DNA of 64,000 nucleotides from Pseudomonas furukawaii (GTDB lineage: Bacteria; Pseudomonadota; Gammaproteobacteria; Pseudomonadales; Pseudomonadaceae). Numbering within the stretch: the stretch's first letter is position 1; every line of letters begins with the position of its first letter. The notes under the pieces were generated by a model. That model worked only from the letters and a program-made list of their open reading frames with translations, made no database searches and was not told the origin of the DNA. Below, piece after piece: positions 49,500-59,218 of the stretch. Made by a program: the position numbers and the translations under genes. Location of the stretch: contig NZ_AP014862.1 in the NCBI RefSeq assembly GCF_002355475.1, forward strand, positions 1,922,001 to 1,986,000, given 5' to 3'.

Positions 49500-50636
49500 A
49501 TGTCGAGAACCCTCTGGCTGGGCCTGCTGGCCCTGATGACTGGCCTGGTCCAGGCGGCGCCGGACGAACACCCCAGCGAACTCGGTACCCTCACCACCGA
49601 GGTGGTGGCGTCGGGGCTGGAGTATCCCTGGGCGCTGGCCTTTCTCCCCGATGGCCGGATGCTGGTGACCGAGCGGCCCGGCCGCCTGCGCCTGGTGACC
49701 ACCGATGGAAGGCTGTCCTCGCCGATCTCCGGTGTTCCCCGGGTCTTCGCCCAGGGGCAGGGCGGGTTGCTGGACCTCGCCCTGTCGCCAGACTTCGACA
49801 AGGACCGTCGGGTCTACCTCTCCTACGCCGAGGCCGGGGATGAAGGCGGCCTGGCCGGCACCGCCGTGGGGCGCGGCACGCTGTCCGCGGATGGCGCCCG
49901 GCTCGAAGGCTTCGAGGTGATCTTCCGCCAGGCGCCGAAGCTCTCCAGCGGCCTGCATTTCGGCTCGCGGCTGGTGTTCGATCGCGACGGCTTTCTATTC
50001 GTCGCCCTGGGGGAAAACAACCAGCGACCCACCGCCCAGGACCTGGACAAGCTGCAGGGCAAGGTGGTCCGCCTGTTCCCCGATGGCCGGGTGCCAGGGG
50101 ACAACCCCTTCGTCGGCCAGGCCGGCGCCCGCCCGGAAATCTGGTCCTATGGCCACCGCAACCAGCAGGGTGCGGCCCTCAATCCCTGGACCGGCGCGCT
50201 CTGGACCCACGAGCATGGCCCCCGTGGCGGCGACGAGGTGAACATCCCCCGGGCGGGCCGCAACTATGGCTGGCCACGGGCGACCCACGGCATCAACTAC
50301 ACGCTGTTGCCGATTCCCGAAGCCGAGGGCGAGACGGTGCCCGGTACCGAGCCGCCGCTGTACGTCTGGGAGCGTTCCCCGGCCATCAGCGGCATGGCCT
50401 TCTACGACGCGGAGCGCTTCCCCGCGTGGCGTCACAGCCTGTTCATCGGCGCCCTGGCCCAGCGGCAACTGATTCGCCTGCAACTGGACGGCGACAAGGT
50501 GGTCCACGAGGAACGCCTGCTGGAGGACCTGGACACGCGTATCCGCGATGTGCGCCAGGGGCCGGATGGTTACCTCTACCTGCTCACCGACGCGGGCGAC
50601 GGCCGCCTGCTGCGGGTGGGCCTGGATCCGAAGTAA
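49500..50636 (+). CDS. PQQ-dependent aldose sugar dehydrogenase-like protein
   Basis: Periplasmic six-bladed beta-propeller of 378 residues. The signal peptide (MSRTLWLGLLALMTGLVQA) is followed by the YliI/Asd-type repeats (VERPGRLRLV-like TERPGRLRLV, GGLLDLALSPDF, HGPRGGDEVNIP). Such enzymes oxidise sugars with PQQ and pass electrons to the respiratory chain. The stop overlaps the ribosome site of the DUF1294 gene. Confidence 0.9.
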   Translation: MSRTLWLGLLALMTGLVQAAPDEHPSELGTLTTEVVASGLEYPWALAFLPDGRMLVTERPGRLRLVTTDGRLSSPISGVPRVFAQGQGGLLDLALSPDFDKDRRVYLSYAEAGDEGGLAGTAVGRGTLSADGARLEGFEVIFRQAPKLSSGLHFGSRLVFDRDGFLFVALGENNQRPTAQDLDKLQGKVVRLFPDGRVPGDNPFVGQAGARPEIWSYGHRNQQGAALNPWTGALWTHEHGPRGGDEVNIPRAGRNYGWPRATHGINYTLLPIPEAEGETVPGTEPPLYVWERSPAISGMAFYDAERFPAWRHSLFIGALAQRQLIRLQLDGDKVVHEERLLEDLDTRIRDVRQGPDGYLYLLTDAGDGRLLRVGLDPK

Positions 50637-50649
50637 GGAGTCGCCACCC

Positions 50650-50940
50650 GTGTCCATCGCGATCCCCTGGCCGGCCCAGGTCCTGTTGGTCCTGTATCTG
50701 GTCATGAGTCTCCTGTGCTTCGCCTGCTACGGGTGGGACAAGCGCCTGGCCGTCGCCGGCCGGCGGCGCATTCCCGAAGCGCGCCTGCACCTGCTGGAAC
50801 TGCTGGGGGGCTGGCCGGGCGGCCTGCTGGCCCAGCGACTGATCCGCCACAAGAACCGCAAGCCCGCCTACCAGCTGAAGTTCTGGCTGATCGTGGCCCT
50901 GCACCTCGGCGCGCTGGGTTACTGGCTGGCCAGCGGCTGA
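50650..50940 (+). CDS. DUF1294 membrane protein
   Basis: 96 residues with two or three membrane helices and the family motif YGWDKRLAVAGRRRIPE...LLGGWPGGLLAQ..RHKNRK. The start is GTG at 50650, with AAGGAG 9 bases upstream inside the preceding stop. Known only as a short membrane protein, sometimes fused to cold-shock domains. Function unknown. Confidence 0.82.
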   Translation: MSIAIPWPAQVLLVLYLVMSLLCFACYGWDKRLAVAGRRRIPEARLHLLELLGGWPGGLLAQRLIRHKNRKPAYQLKFWLIVALHLGALGYWLASG

Positions 50941-51000
50941 GGTTGGGGCCGAGGTGCAAGGCCGATCGCCAGGCCCCGGGGCTTAGCCGGCCCGGGTCGA

Positions 51001-51978
51001 TCAGGGCACCAGCAGGATTTTCCCGTCCCGTGCGCCCGCTGCGGCCGCCGCCACGGCGTCCTTGATCTGGCTGATGTCGTAGGTCGCGGCGATGCGGGCC
51101 TTGAGCTGGCCGCTGGCGATCAGTTGGATCAGTTCGCCGAACAGTTGCTTCTGCTGCTGCGGGCTGGCCTGGCGGAACCAGCGGGCCAGCCAGAAACCTT
51201 TCAGGGTGACATCGCGGAACACCAGGGAACTGACGCCCACCTGGCACGGCTCGCCGCTCATGCGGCCGTAGTTCACCAGCACGCCGCCCTCGCTCAGGCA
51301 GGCCGCCAGGTGATCGGTGGAGGCGCCGCCCACGGCGTCTATGCCCAGCTTCACCGGTGCGCCGCCGGTGGCCTCGCGCACCCGCCTGGGCAGGTCGGGG
51401 CCGTCCACCAGCACCCGATCGCCGCCTTCGGCTTCGACCGCCGCGACGGCTGACTCACGGCGCACCACATTGAGGGTCTTCAGGCCACGGATCTTCGCCA
51501 GCTGGATGAGGTAGCTGCCCACCCCGGAATTCGCCGCGTTCTGGATGACCCAGTCCCCCGGCTGCAGGTCGACGAACTCCCGCAGCATCAGGTACGCGGT
51601 GGGCGGGTTGACGGTGAGCATCGCCAATTGCTTCGGATCGGCGCTGGGCAGGGGTATCAACTGCTGGGCCTCGGCGATCAGGTGGGTACGCCAGGTGCCG
51701 CATCCCACCGGCAGCAGCACGGTCTGGCCGGGCTCGAGGCCGGTGACGTCGGCCGCCACTTCCAGCACCTCGCCCACACCCTCGTTGCCGCCGATGGCGG
51801 GCAGCGGCGGCAGCATGCCGTACTCGCCGGTGAGGGTGAGCACGTCGGACGGATTGATGGGCGCCGCCAGCACCCTCACCAGCGCCTGGCCGGCGGTGAT
51901 GGGGGGCAGTTCGAGCGGCACCGCGTCGATGACGTCCTGGGGCACCGGGCCACGGGCCTGGTATTCGGCTTTGAGCAT
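51001..51978 (-). CDS. Zinc-less MDR oxidoreductase, 2-enoyl reductase-like
   Basis: NADPH-dependent medium-chain dehydrogenase/reductase of 325 residues. The N-terminal GroES-like domain ([23 protein letters not shown]) and Rossmann domain ([16 protein letters not shown]) are typical of MECR/quinone-reductase-like members; zinc-ligand residues are not evident. ATG at 51978 follows CCAGGAGAAACC on the minus strand. A role in reducing enoyl thioesters or enones is likely; substrate unknown. Confidence 0.85.
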   Translation of the reverse strand: MLKAEYQARGPVPQDVIDAVPLELPPITAGQALVRVLAAPINPSDVLTLTGEYGMLPPLPAIGGNEGVGEVLEVAADVTGLEPGQTVLLPVGCGTWRTHLIAEAQQLIPLPSADPKQLAMLTVNPPTAYLMLREFVDLQPGDWVIQNAANSGVGSYLIQLAKIRGLKTLNVVRRESAVAAVEAEGGDRVLVDGPDLPRRVREATGGAPVKLGIDAVGGASTDHLAACLSEGGVLVNYGRMSGEPCQVGVSSLVFRDVTLKGFWLARWFRQASPQQQKQLFGELIQLIASGQLKARIAATYDISQIKDAVAAAAAGARDGKILLVP

Positions 51979-52189
51979 GAGGTTTCTCCTGGCGATTCCT
52001 GGGGGATCTGAGTCTAGCTCCGGATGGCCGCCGGCCACTGAATCGCTCGCCATTCCCGGGACTGATCCCGTGACGCGATCTGGATGCCCGAGGTCGCTCC
52101 CGGGGCGGTCGTGGGCGGAGGCTTTGCTAGGTTCGCTCGGGAAGCTGGATTCGGGGCTTCCTCATGACACCCATCCAAGGAAAAAGAAG

Positions 52190-53248
52190 ATGAAGATCGC
52201 CAAGACACTGATGTCCGCATTGCTGTGCCTGGGGTTGGCCAGCGCCGCCCAGGCCGCCACCGAACTGAAGCACTGGCCGGAGCCGGCCGCGAAGCAACTG
52301 GATGCGCTGATCGCCAAGCATGCCAACCAGGGCAACTACGCGGTCTTCGACATGGACAACACCAGTTACCGCTACGACCTGGAGGAGTCGCTGCTGCCCT
52401 TCCTGGAGATGAAGGGCGTGCTGACCCGCGAGAAGCTGGACCCCTCGCTGAAGCTGATCCCGTTCAAGGACGTCAATGGTCACAAGGAAAGCCTGAACAG
52501 CTACTACTACCGCCTCTGCGAAGTGGACGACCTGGTCTGCTACCCCTGGGTGGCCCAGGTGTTTTCCGGCTTCACCCTGCGCGAGCTCAAGGGCTACGTG
52601 GATGAGCTGATGGCCTATGGCAAGCCGGTTCCCGCCACCTACTACGAAGGTGACGAGGTGAAGACCATCGAGATCAACCCGCCGAAGATCTTCACCGGCC
52701 AGAAGGAGCTGATGAACAAGCTCCAGGAGAACGGCATCGAGGTCTACATCATCACCGCCGCCCTGGAAGAGCTGGTGCGCATGGTCGCGTCCGACCCCAG
52801 GTACGGCTACAACGTGAAGCCGGAGAACGTCATCGGCGTCACCACCTTGCTGAAGGACCGCAAGACCGGCGCAGTCACCACCAGCCGCAAGCAGATCACC
52901 GACGGCCACTATGACGAGAAGGCCAACCTCGACCTGGAGCTGACGCCCTACCTCTGGACCCCGGCTACCTGGATGTCCGGCAAGTACGCGGCCATCCTCA
53001 CCTACATCGACGAGTGGAAGAAGCCGATCCTGGCGGCGGGCGACACCCCCATCAGCGACGGCTACATGATGTTCCACGGCACCGATGTGTCCAAGGGCGG
53101 CATCAACGTCTGGATCAACCGCAAGGCCAAGTACCTGGACCAGATCAGCACCATGCAGAAGACCCATGCCGACGCCCAGGCGAAGCAGGGGTTGCCGGTG
53201 ACGGCGGACAAGAACTGGATCGTGGTGCTGCCGGAGGACATCCAGTAA
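52190..53248 (+). CDS. pchP: Phosphorylcholine phosphatase
   Basis: Periplasmic HAD-family phosphatase of 352 residues. From memory it closely matches P. aeruginosa PchP (PA5292), which releases phosphate from phosphorylcholine produced by phospholipase C. The signal peptide ends AAQA; HAD motif I is [11 protein letters not shown], with the nucleophilic Asp. The segments [15 protein letters not shown] and YLWTPATWM are strongly conserved. ATG at 52190 follows CCAAGGAAA. A phospholipase-like gene follows 145 bases downstream. Confidence 0.92.
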   Translation: MKIAKTLMSALLCLGLASAAQAATELKHWPEPAAKQLDALIAKHANQGNYAVFDMDNTSYRYDLEESLLPFLEMKGVLTREKLDPSLKLIPFKDVNGHKESLNSYYYRLCEVDDLVCYPWVAQVFSGFTLRELKGYVDELMAYGKPVPATYYEGDEVKTIEINPPKIFTGQKELMNKLQENGIEVYIITAALEELVRMVASDPRYGYNVKPENVIGVTTLLKDRKTGAVTTSRKQITDGHYDEKANLDLELTPYLWTPATWMSGKYAAILTYIDEWKKPILAAGDTPISDGYMMFHGTDVSKGGINVWINRKAKYLDQISTMQKTHADAQAKQGLPVTADKNWIVVLPEDIQ

Positions 53249-53393
53249 CGGCCCCCTGATCGCCTGCCCGTCCGGCGGAAGCCGGCGGGCACCGGAGGGG
53301 CGACGGCTCGATCGGTGAGTCCGGCTGTCCTCGTCGGACGCTGAAGTCGCGCCCCTCCGCTGCTACCCTGCCGGGCCCCGCTGGAGTCCCGTC

Positions 53394-54698
53394 ATGGAGC
53401 ATTGGATGAAGTACCTGGCCCTCGTCCTCAGCCTGAGCCTCGCCTGCCTGCCGCACGCGGCGCTGGCCTGGTCCAACCATGCCCTGGGTACGGTCCTGGC
53501 GTTGGGGGCCATGCCGGAAATCAGGGATGCGTCAGCGGTGGAGGTGGAGAGCCTGGAATCCTTCCTGGCCGAGGAAGGCGTGGCCATCGAGCAATTGCTG
53601 GACGAGCAGGAGGAGTTCTTCCGCGAGAACCTCGCCGGCTATCCGGCGCGCCCGGATGACCTGCGCTTCGTTCCCACCCATCAGGGTGATCCCCGCCGCA
53701 GGTTCCTGATGGCGCTGCGGGTGAACCCTGAGATCAGGCTGGCCTATTTCGTCCAGGGCCTTCCCGGCACGGACTGGAGCGCGCACCGTCTCCTGGACGC
53801 CAGCCAGGTGCTGGTGTTCCGCAAGCTCGACATCTGGCGCGAATGGCGCTTCTACCAGGTGTCGCCGGGTGACAGCGTGCCGGCCCTGGCGGTGGTGGCC
53901 AGCGCTGCCGACGAGCCGGATTACGGCCACGACATCAACCTGTTCAGCGATAACCCGGGCGACGTGGGGCGTCGCTATGACTTCGGCCGACAGCCCTTCG
54001 GCGATGCGCGGTTCGAGTACTCCTCCCAGGCACCCTTCCACATCGGCTACTACCACGAGGACGAGGTCATCTACCGGTCCGCGCCCTTCCTCGCCAGGAC
54101 CTACCCGGAGATGCGCGTCTACCAGTACCTGGGGCTGGCGCGTTTCGCGTTCGAGACCGGCCATCCCTACTGGGGCTACCGCTTTCTCGGCTGGGGCCTG
54201 CATTACATCCAGGACCTGACCCAGCCCTATCACGCCAAGGCGATGCCGGGACAGGGCACGGGCCGGCTGATCTGGATCGCGTTGAAGGCGGCGGTGGGCC
54301 TGGACGCGGACAAGCGAGCGGCCATCGAGCGGATCGCCAACCGGCACACCGAGGTGGAGCGGTATCAGGCCGACTGGCTGCGCAGGCTGCTGCATGAGGG
54401 GGGCCAGGACAGCCCGCTGCTGCGCGCCTATGCCGACAGCCGCACGGATGGGGATTACCCGGCCTTCGATGAGGATTCGTTGCGGGCGGTGGTGTCCCGG
54501 GAGTCCTACGACTTCGCGGATGATTTCGACGCCCGCATCGCTCACTGGCTGGCGGGAGCACAGGTTCGGCAAGGTTTCAGCCAGGGCAACACCTTGGCGC
54601 CATTGCCCGAGGACGGGCAGCTGAACCAGGTGCTGGTGCGGTTGATCCGCCACTTCGGTGCCCACAGCCGTAACGCCGCGCGGGCGACCCTGCCCTAG
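53394..54698 (+). CDS. Zinc-dependent phospholipase C/P1-nuclease family protein
   Basis: Secreted protein of up to 434 residues. The signal peptide ends ALA just before Trp26, so the mature protein starts WSNH as in P1 nuclease and bacterial phospholipase C, where the N-terminal Trp binds zinc. The zinc motif HYIQDLTQPYH and a later HTEVE supply the remaining ligands. Its length (about 409 mature) exceeds the usual 250-300, so extra domains are present. Start 53394 or 53406. It lies after pchP on the same strand, suggesting lipid headgroup use. The activity (lipid or nucleic acid) is not settled. Confidence 0.85.
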   Translation: MEHWMKYLALVLSLSLACLPHAALAWSNHALGTVLALGAMPEIRDASAVEVESLESFLAEEGVAIEQLLDEQEEFFRENLAGYPARPDDLRFVPTHQGDPRRRFLMALRVNPEIRLAYFVQGLPGTDWSAHRLLDASQVLVFRKLDIWREWRFYQVSPGDSVPALAVVASAADEPDYGHDINLFSDNPGDVGRRYDFGRQPFGDARFEYSSQAPFHIGYYHEDEVIYRSAPFLARTYPEMRVYQYLGLARFAFETGHPYWGYRFLGWGLHYIQDLTQPYHAKAMPGQGTGRLIWIALKAAVGLDADKRAAIERIANRHTEVERYQADWLRRLLHEGGQDSPLLRAYADSRTDGDYPAFDEDSLRAVVSRESYDFADDFDARIAHWLAGAQVRQGFSQGNTLAPLPEDGQLNQVLVRLIRHFGAHSRNAARATLP

Positions 54699-54700
54699 CG

Positions 54701-54736
54701 GCGAGGTCGCGAACCGGCCCCGCTTCGCGACCTCGC
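54701..54736. terminator. Hairpin between convergent genes
   Basis: Perfect 13-bp stem GCGAGGTCGCGAA (54701-54713) with TTCGCGACCTCGC (54724-54736), 10-base loop. No T-run. It lies between the two convergent stops, so it may serve both directions. Confidence 0.55.
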
Positions 54737-54753
54737 TCCCGCAGGGCTGCGGC

Positions 54754-57072
54754 TCAGTGATACTGCCGTACGCGCAGCTCGGTGTTCTCGGGCAGGGCGG
54801 TGTCTTCCACGGGCACTTCCAGTTCCGCCTCGGGACGGGCCATCAGCCCGAACAGGCTGGTGAGGGGGGACAGCGGGCCTTTCTGCGCCACCTGGCCCCG
54901 GTCGTCCACGGCGACCGCGGGCTCCGGCAGTTGCTCGGTGGTGACGCGGAAATCGTTAATCTGGATGACACCGCGACCCTCCGCCAGGAGGTGGAAGGAG
55001 AAGGCCTTGCGTGCCTCGGGGTTGTCGAAGGCGAAGCTCACCGTCAGCGGCTTGCCCGGCTTCAACGGCGGGAAGTCGGGGATGGGCAGGGCCACATCGC
55101 GTTCGAACTCCTTGGCCTTGAGCCGCAGCTCGGCGCCCTTGCGATCCATCTGCACCACCTTGATGGTCATTTCCACGCGGGTGCGGCTGTTCTTCGGAAG
55201 CTCCATGTACTGGGCGCCGATCAGGTTGTCGGCCCAGTCATCCCGCGCCTTCTCTTTCAAACGGATGCGCTCGCGAGTCGCGAACTGGTACTCCTGGCCC
55301 GGGTTGCCACCCAGCAGGGACTGGTCCAGCAACGCCGCCCGTTGCGACACCAGACGGGCCTGCTTGCCACCGTAGCTGCCCAGGTAGCGGGCTTCATCGG
55401 CGATGAACCCGTCGCTCTGGTAGCGCCGGCAGACCTGGCGGAAGTCACACTCGGTGAACTGCTCCTTGCCGTCGTGGTAGCGCAGTTTGCCGTTGGTGTA
55501 GGAGATCATCTCGCGGCCGTTCTCGTAGTCGCGGAACAGCGAGCGTCCCGCCAGGTTCTGCGGAACCCGGTAGCCGAAGTAATCGAGGATCGAGGCGGTC
55601 AGGTCGACGTGCCCGTAGACGCCCCCCTTGATCGGCGGCAGCGCGGCCTGTTCGGGCGCCAGCACCAGGTTGAAGCCCCAGGCCGAGGCGAGGCGCACGT
55701 TCTCGATGCCGTGGGACTCGTCGGAGGTGACTATCACCAGGGTGTCCTTCAACACGCCCTGCTTTTCCAGGTCGGTGAGGAAGGCGTCCACCGCATCGTC
55801 GAGGTAGGCGATGGCGGCCTTCTTGGCGTCCGGGTAGCGGGCTAGGTAGTCCTGGGGGGCGGAGTAGGGCTGGTGGGTGCCGACGGTGAGCAGGGTCAGC
55901 ATCCAGGGCTTCTTCTGCCGGCGCAGTTGCTTCACGTAGCCGAGGGCGCCTTCGAAGAAGGCCCTGTCGTCCATGCCCCAGGGAAACTCCAGGTAGGCCT
56001 TGTTGCGAAACCAGTCGCGGCCGAGCGTCTTGTCGAAGCCCATCTGCGGCATGACCTTGTCCTTGGCCATGAAGCGCAGTCCGGCACCCTGGAGGAAATG
56101 GGTGCTGAAGCCGTGCTGGCGCAGCTGCGAGGGCAGGCAGGCCTTGGCCCGGGCGGGGTTGTTCAGCAGCTCCAGGCCCTTCGGCGTGCCGGAGTCCAGC
56201 TTGCTGTAATCGCCGCAGAGCATGGCGTAGAGGCCGCGAATGGTCTGGTGGCTGTGGAGCACGTAGTCCGGCGTGGTCATGGCGCGCTCGGCCCAGCTGC
56301 TGAGCCGGGGCATGAGGGCGTCCTGGTAGCGGCTGTTGATCGCGGCGCGGTTGGCGGCGATGTAGGCGCCGGGTATGCCTTCGAGGGTGATCACCAGCAC
56401 ATTGCGCGCGCGGCCCGGACCGGCCAGCAGCGAGGTGCCCTCCAGGTCCAGCCGCGCCAGGCCGGCGATGTCCGGCGGCGCTTCCGGCTGGTCGCCGTCA
56501 AGCCAGTCCTCCAGGGCCAGTTGGCCGCCGTTGGCCGCGCTGGCCATCAGCTTGTGGGGCAGGTTGAACTGCTGCCACTGATCGGCCTCGCTGGGGTGGG
56601 TGGATTGCAGGGTCATGTGGCCGGCCAGCAGGGCGGTGGGGGCGGCGAACCATTTCCATGACAGCGGGCGCTGGCGGCGTCGCCAGCAAAGCAGGGAGGC
56701 CAGCACCGCCGCGCCCAGGGCCAGGGCGAGGATGGGGTGGGTCAGGCCGCCGCCCTGGGTGGAGTGGCTGATGAATTGCGGGTCCAGCAGGTACTTGAGG
56801 TCGCCGGGTTCCGGCATCCGTCCCACGGCGCCCACCAGCTCGGCATTGCCGAGGACCATCAGGCACCAGAGCAGCATCAGCGGCAGGGCCAGCAGCAGTG
56901 AGCGGCCATGGAGCAGCACCAGCAGGAAGCCGCCGATGGCGAGATCCGACAGGTAGCCGAAGGGGTTGGACCAGCCCAGGGCGTAGCGACTGGCCACGGG
57001 GATCACCAGGAACAGCGTGCCCAGGGTGGCGAGCGAAAGGGATTGCGGCAGCCAGCGGCTGATGGGGCGCAC
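54754..57072 (-). CDS. LTA-synthase-like sulfatase-fold membrane protein
   Basis: Alkaline-phosphatase-superfamily protein of 772 residues. Four or five N-terminal membrane helices (to about residue 170) are followed by a periplasmic catalytic domain. VLVITLEGIPGAY, a likely nucleophile Thr in HSHQTIRGLY and SDESHG resemble metal-site motifs of LtaS/OpgB enzymes, which transfer phosphoglycerol or phosphoethanolamine. The start is GTG at 57072, 5 bases after CAGGAG; the upstream frame to 57162 lacks a site. In a Gram-negative the acceptor may be periplasmic glucan or LPS; unknown. Confidence 0.85.
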   Translation of the reverse strand: MRPISRWLPQSLSLATLGTLFLVIPVASRYALGWSNPFGYLSDLAIGGFLLVLLHGRSLLLALPLMLLWCLMVLGNAELVGAVGRMPEPGDLKYLLDPQFISHSTQGGGLTHPILALALGAAVLASLLCWRRRQRPLSWKWFAAPTALLAGHMTLQSTHPSEADQWQQFNLPHKLMASAANGGQLALEDWLDGDQPEAPPDIAGLARLDLEGTSLLAGPGRARNVLVITLEGIPGAYIAANRAAINSRYQDALMPRLSSWAERAMTTPDYVLHSHQTIRGLYAMLCGDYSKLDSGTPKGLELLNNPARAKACLPSQLRQHGFSTHFLQGAGLRFMAKDKVMPQMGFDKTLGRDWFRNKAYLEFPWGMDDRAFFEGALGYVKQLRRQKKPWMLTLLTVGTHQPYSAPQDYLARYPDAKKAAIAYLDDAVDAFLTDLEKQGVLKDTLVIVTSDESHGIENVRLASAWGFNLVLAPEQAALPPIKGGVYGHVDLTASILDYFGYRVPQNLAGRSLFRDYENGREMISYTNGKLRYHDGKEQFTECDFRQVCRRYQSDGFIADEARYLGSYGGKQARLVSQRAALLDQSLLGGNPGQEYQFATRERIRLKEKARDDWADNLIGAQYMELPKNSRTRVEMTIKVVQMDRKGAELRLKAKEFERDVALPIPDFPPLKPGKPLTVSFAFDNPEARKAFSFHLLAEGRGVIQINDFRVTTEQLPEPAVAVDDRGQVAQKGPLSPLTSLFGLMARPEAELEVPVEDTALPENTELRVRQYH

Positions 57073-57224
57073 AGGAACTCCTGAGATAGGGCAGCGAGAA
57101 TCCGTCGGGTGATGCCGGAATGCATGGGGAATCGGGGTGACGACGCCATGATTCTGAAACATCGTCGTGCTAGCTACCAGTGGACAGTTTTGCAGAGTGA
57201 AAATTCAGGGTGTTCCCAGGCTGG

Positions 57225-57246
57225 TCGTCCGACGATGATCGGACGA
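57225..57246. promoter_or_regulatory. Divergent palindrome TCGTCCGA-N6-TCGGACGA
   Basis: Perfect 8+8 inverted repeat in the 265-base gap between the divergent LTA-synthase-like gene and the CvfB-like gene. It has the symmetry of a dimeric regulator site; no regulator is adjacent. The rest of the gap has only a TAGAAT at 57304-57309 that could be the -10 of the CvfB-like gene. Confidence 0.4.
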
Positions 57247-57337
57247 TTCCGGGCACTGAAGGCGAGGTGTCCGGGGCGCTCACGCCTGGACGCGGGCAGC
57301 AGGTAGAATGCCGCCTCGATTTCCAGAGGTCGCGAAC

Positions 57338-58174
57338 ATGGCTCTTATCGGGCGTTTCAATTCACTGCAGGTGACCAAGCACACCGACTTCGGTCTCTAC
57401 CTGGATGGCGGCGCGGATGGCGAGATCCTGCTACCCCGGCGCTATGTCCCCAAGGACCAGCCCGTGGAACCGGGGGACTGGCTCAACGTCTTCGTCTACC
57501 TGGACAGCGAGGACCGCCTGATCGCGACCACGCAGAAGCCCAAGGTGCAGGTGGGCGGCTTCGCCAGCCTGAAGGTGGTGGAGATCAACCGTGTCGGCCT
57601 GTTCCTCGACTGGGGCCTGCCCAAGGACCTCCTGCTGCCCCACTCGGAAGAGAAGCGCCCGCTGCAGGTGGGCGACTACTGCGTCGTTCACGTCTACCTC
57701 GACAAGCGCACCCGCCGGATCACCGCGACGGCCCGCCTGGACCGCTACCTGGACCAGGTACCGCCGCGCTATGCCCCCGGCCAGGCGGTGGACCTGCTGG
57801 TGGTGGAGCGTACCGACCTCGGCTACAAGGCGATCATCGAGGGCCAGCACTGGGGCCTCATCCACAAGAACGAGGTGTTCAAGTTCGTTCGCAACGGCAT
57901 GCGCGAGCAGGGCTTCATCAAGGAGATCCGCCCCGACGGCAAGATCAGCCTGAGCCTGCAGCCGGTCGGCCAGCAGGCGGTGGCCGGGCTGGGCGAGCAG
58001 ATCATCGCCGCGCTGAAGGCGGAGGGAGGCGTGCTGCACCTCTCCGACAAGAGTCCCCCTGAACTCATCAGCCAGCGCTTCGGCGTGAGCAAGGGCAATT
58101 TCAAGAAGGCCATTGGTGGCCTTTTCAAGCAGGGGCTGATCCGCATCGAGGAGGATCGAATCGAGCTGCTCTGA
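57338..58174 (+). CDS. S1 RNA-binding domain protein, CvfB-like
   Basis: 278 residues with three S1-type OB folds and a C-terminal winged helix (RFGVSKGNFKKAIGGLFKQGLIRIEE). This is the architecture of CvfB/YitL, an RNA-binding protein affecting virulence gene expression in Firmicutes. Start at 57338 (MALIGRFNSLQV), after AGAGGTCGCGAAC. A role in RNA binding is clear, targets unknown. Terminated by a hairpin at 58214-58249. Confidence 0.85.
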   Translation: MALIGRFNSLQVTKHTDFGLYLDGGADGEILLPRRYVPKDQPVEPGDWLNVFVYLDSEDRLIATTQKPKVQVGGFASLKVVEINRVGLFLDWGLPKDLLLPHSEEKRPLQVGDYCVVHVYLDKRTRRITATARLDRYLDQVPPRYAPGQAVDLLVVERTDLGYKAIIEGQHWGLIHKNEVFKFVRNGMREQGFIKEIRPDGKISLSLQPVGQQAVAGLGEQIIAALKAEGGVLHLSDKSPPELISQRFGVSKGNFKKAIGGLFKQGLIRIEEDRIELL

Positions 58175-58213
58175 ACCGACCCGCCGGCCCGGAATTACTG
58201 GGCCTTCACTGGC

Positions 58214-58249
58214 AACCCCCGGCTGCGGAGGCGACTCCCGTCGGGGGTT
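58214..58249 (+). terminator. Terminator of CvfB-like gene
   Basis: AACCCCCG (58214-58221) pairs with CGGGGGTT (58242-58249) and is followed by TTG; the inner 20 bases may extend the stem. Moderate intrinsic terminator. Confidence 0.6.
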
Positions 58250-58430
58250 TTGCATTCCATGGCCTGTGCAAATTGCACGCTGGGTCGATACCGGATCGTG
58301 CGCAATGCATGGGAAAAAGTGTGTAAATAATTTGCAAGCGACTGATTTATTTGGGGTTTCAGGTGTCGAACCGCCCGCATGCACGCTTCAATGGGGTGCA
58401 GGAGCAATTCTGATTTCTGGGAGAGAAGAC

Positions 58431-58691
58431 ATGGATCTGGATTTCGACACACTGACCAAGGCCTTTCCGGATTACGAGCTGAGCACCAAGGCCAGGCCCG
58501 ACGGTGGCTTCGTGTTGACGCTGCAACGGGAGGAGCGCTCGTTCCAGCGGGTCGTGGGGGCGTCGGCGCAACTGGACTGGCTGATCAGCACCTTACGCCG
58601 CGACCTGGCGCTGGAGTATGGGGAGGTGCCGCCGGTGGAATCCCTGAAAGTACTGCACGGCAGGCCGCTGCCGCGTTACCTGCGCGCCTGA
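58431..58691 (+). CDS. DUF3509 family protein
   Basis: 86 residues: MDLDFDTLTKAFPDYEL at the N-terminus, then a beta-hairpin and a helix (DWLISTLRRDLALEYGEV), the DUF3509 pattern typical of Pseudomonas. GAGAGAAGAC stands before the ATG. A small cytoplasmic protein of unknown function. Upstream AT-rich sequence (58300-58350) probably carries its promoter. Confidence 0.78.
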   Translation: MDLDFDTLTKAFPDYELSTKARPDGGFVLTLQREERSFQRVVGASAQLDWLISTLRRDLALEYGEVPPVESLKVLHGRPLPRYLRA

Positions 58692-58699
58692 GGCGGAGG

Positions 58700-58720
58700 G
58701 GCCGCGCCAGGGGCGCGGCC
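58700..58720. terminator. GC-rich hairpin
   Basis: Perfect 9-bp stem GGCCGCGCC-AGG-GGCGCGGCC between the convergent DUF3509 and lipoprotein genes. Without T-run; probably bidirectional. Confidence 0.5.
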
Positions 58721-58730
58721 CGGTTGCGGC

Positions 58731-59057
58731 TCAGGTCTCGACGCCGCCTTCCGGCATCATGGCTTCACCGCCCTGGCGATCATCCCGGTTCGCCGGATCG
58801 CGAGGCGTATCCTCAGCGGCCTTCTCCTTCTTCTCCGGCTCTCCCAGCAGCTCGCGCGCGGAGGCCTGGACGTCGTCCACCTGCTTGTTCAATTCATTGA
58901 CCGCTTCGCCAATGGCTTCCCGGGCGATTTCCTGGGCGGCCGCTTCGGCTTTTTCCGCCAGCTTGTTGGCTGATTCCTCGGCCATTTCGCAGCCGGTGAG
59001 GCTGGCCAGCAGGCCGGCGCCGAGCAGCAGGGCGGTCAGGCGGGGGGCGGGTTTCAT
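58731..59057 (-). CDS. Small lipoprotein with helical body
   Basis: 108 residues. A signal peptide with lipobox LTGC (Cys23) predicts lipid attachment. The body is alanine/glutamate-rich and helical (AEKAEAAAQEIAREAIGEAVNEL), likely a coiled coil, with an acidic disordered tail. No family recognised. An orphan intrinsic terminator lies upstream on the same strand. Confidence 0.78.
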   Translation of the reverse strand: MKPAPRLTALLLGAGLLASLTGCEMAEESANKLAEKAEAAAQEIAREAIGEAVNELNKQVDDVQASARELLGEPEKKEKAAEDTPRDPANRDDRQGGEAMMPEGGVET

Positions 59058-59170
59058 GGGGTGATTCTCCAGTTGCGTTGAGCGGCGGCCATGATTGCCT
59101 ACAGCGATCGCCGAAGAAACCTGCCAGCCGGACGAATCTGTATGCGGACATTTCCAGGCGGGCGCTCAGG

Positions 59171-59218
59171 AAAAAGCCCCGGGTTCCACAGCGGCGACTG
59201 TAAGGAACCCGAGGCCTT
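59171..59218 (-). terminator. Leader terminator upstream of the lipoprotein
   Basis: On the minus strand, AAGGCCTCGGGTTCC pairs with GGAACCCGGGGC around a 16-base loop and is followed by TTTTTCC. No gene on that strand ends just before it; the lipoprotein starts 114 bases further on. It could be an attenuator or the end of a short unannotated RNA. Confidence 0.5.
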
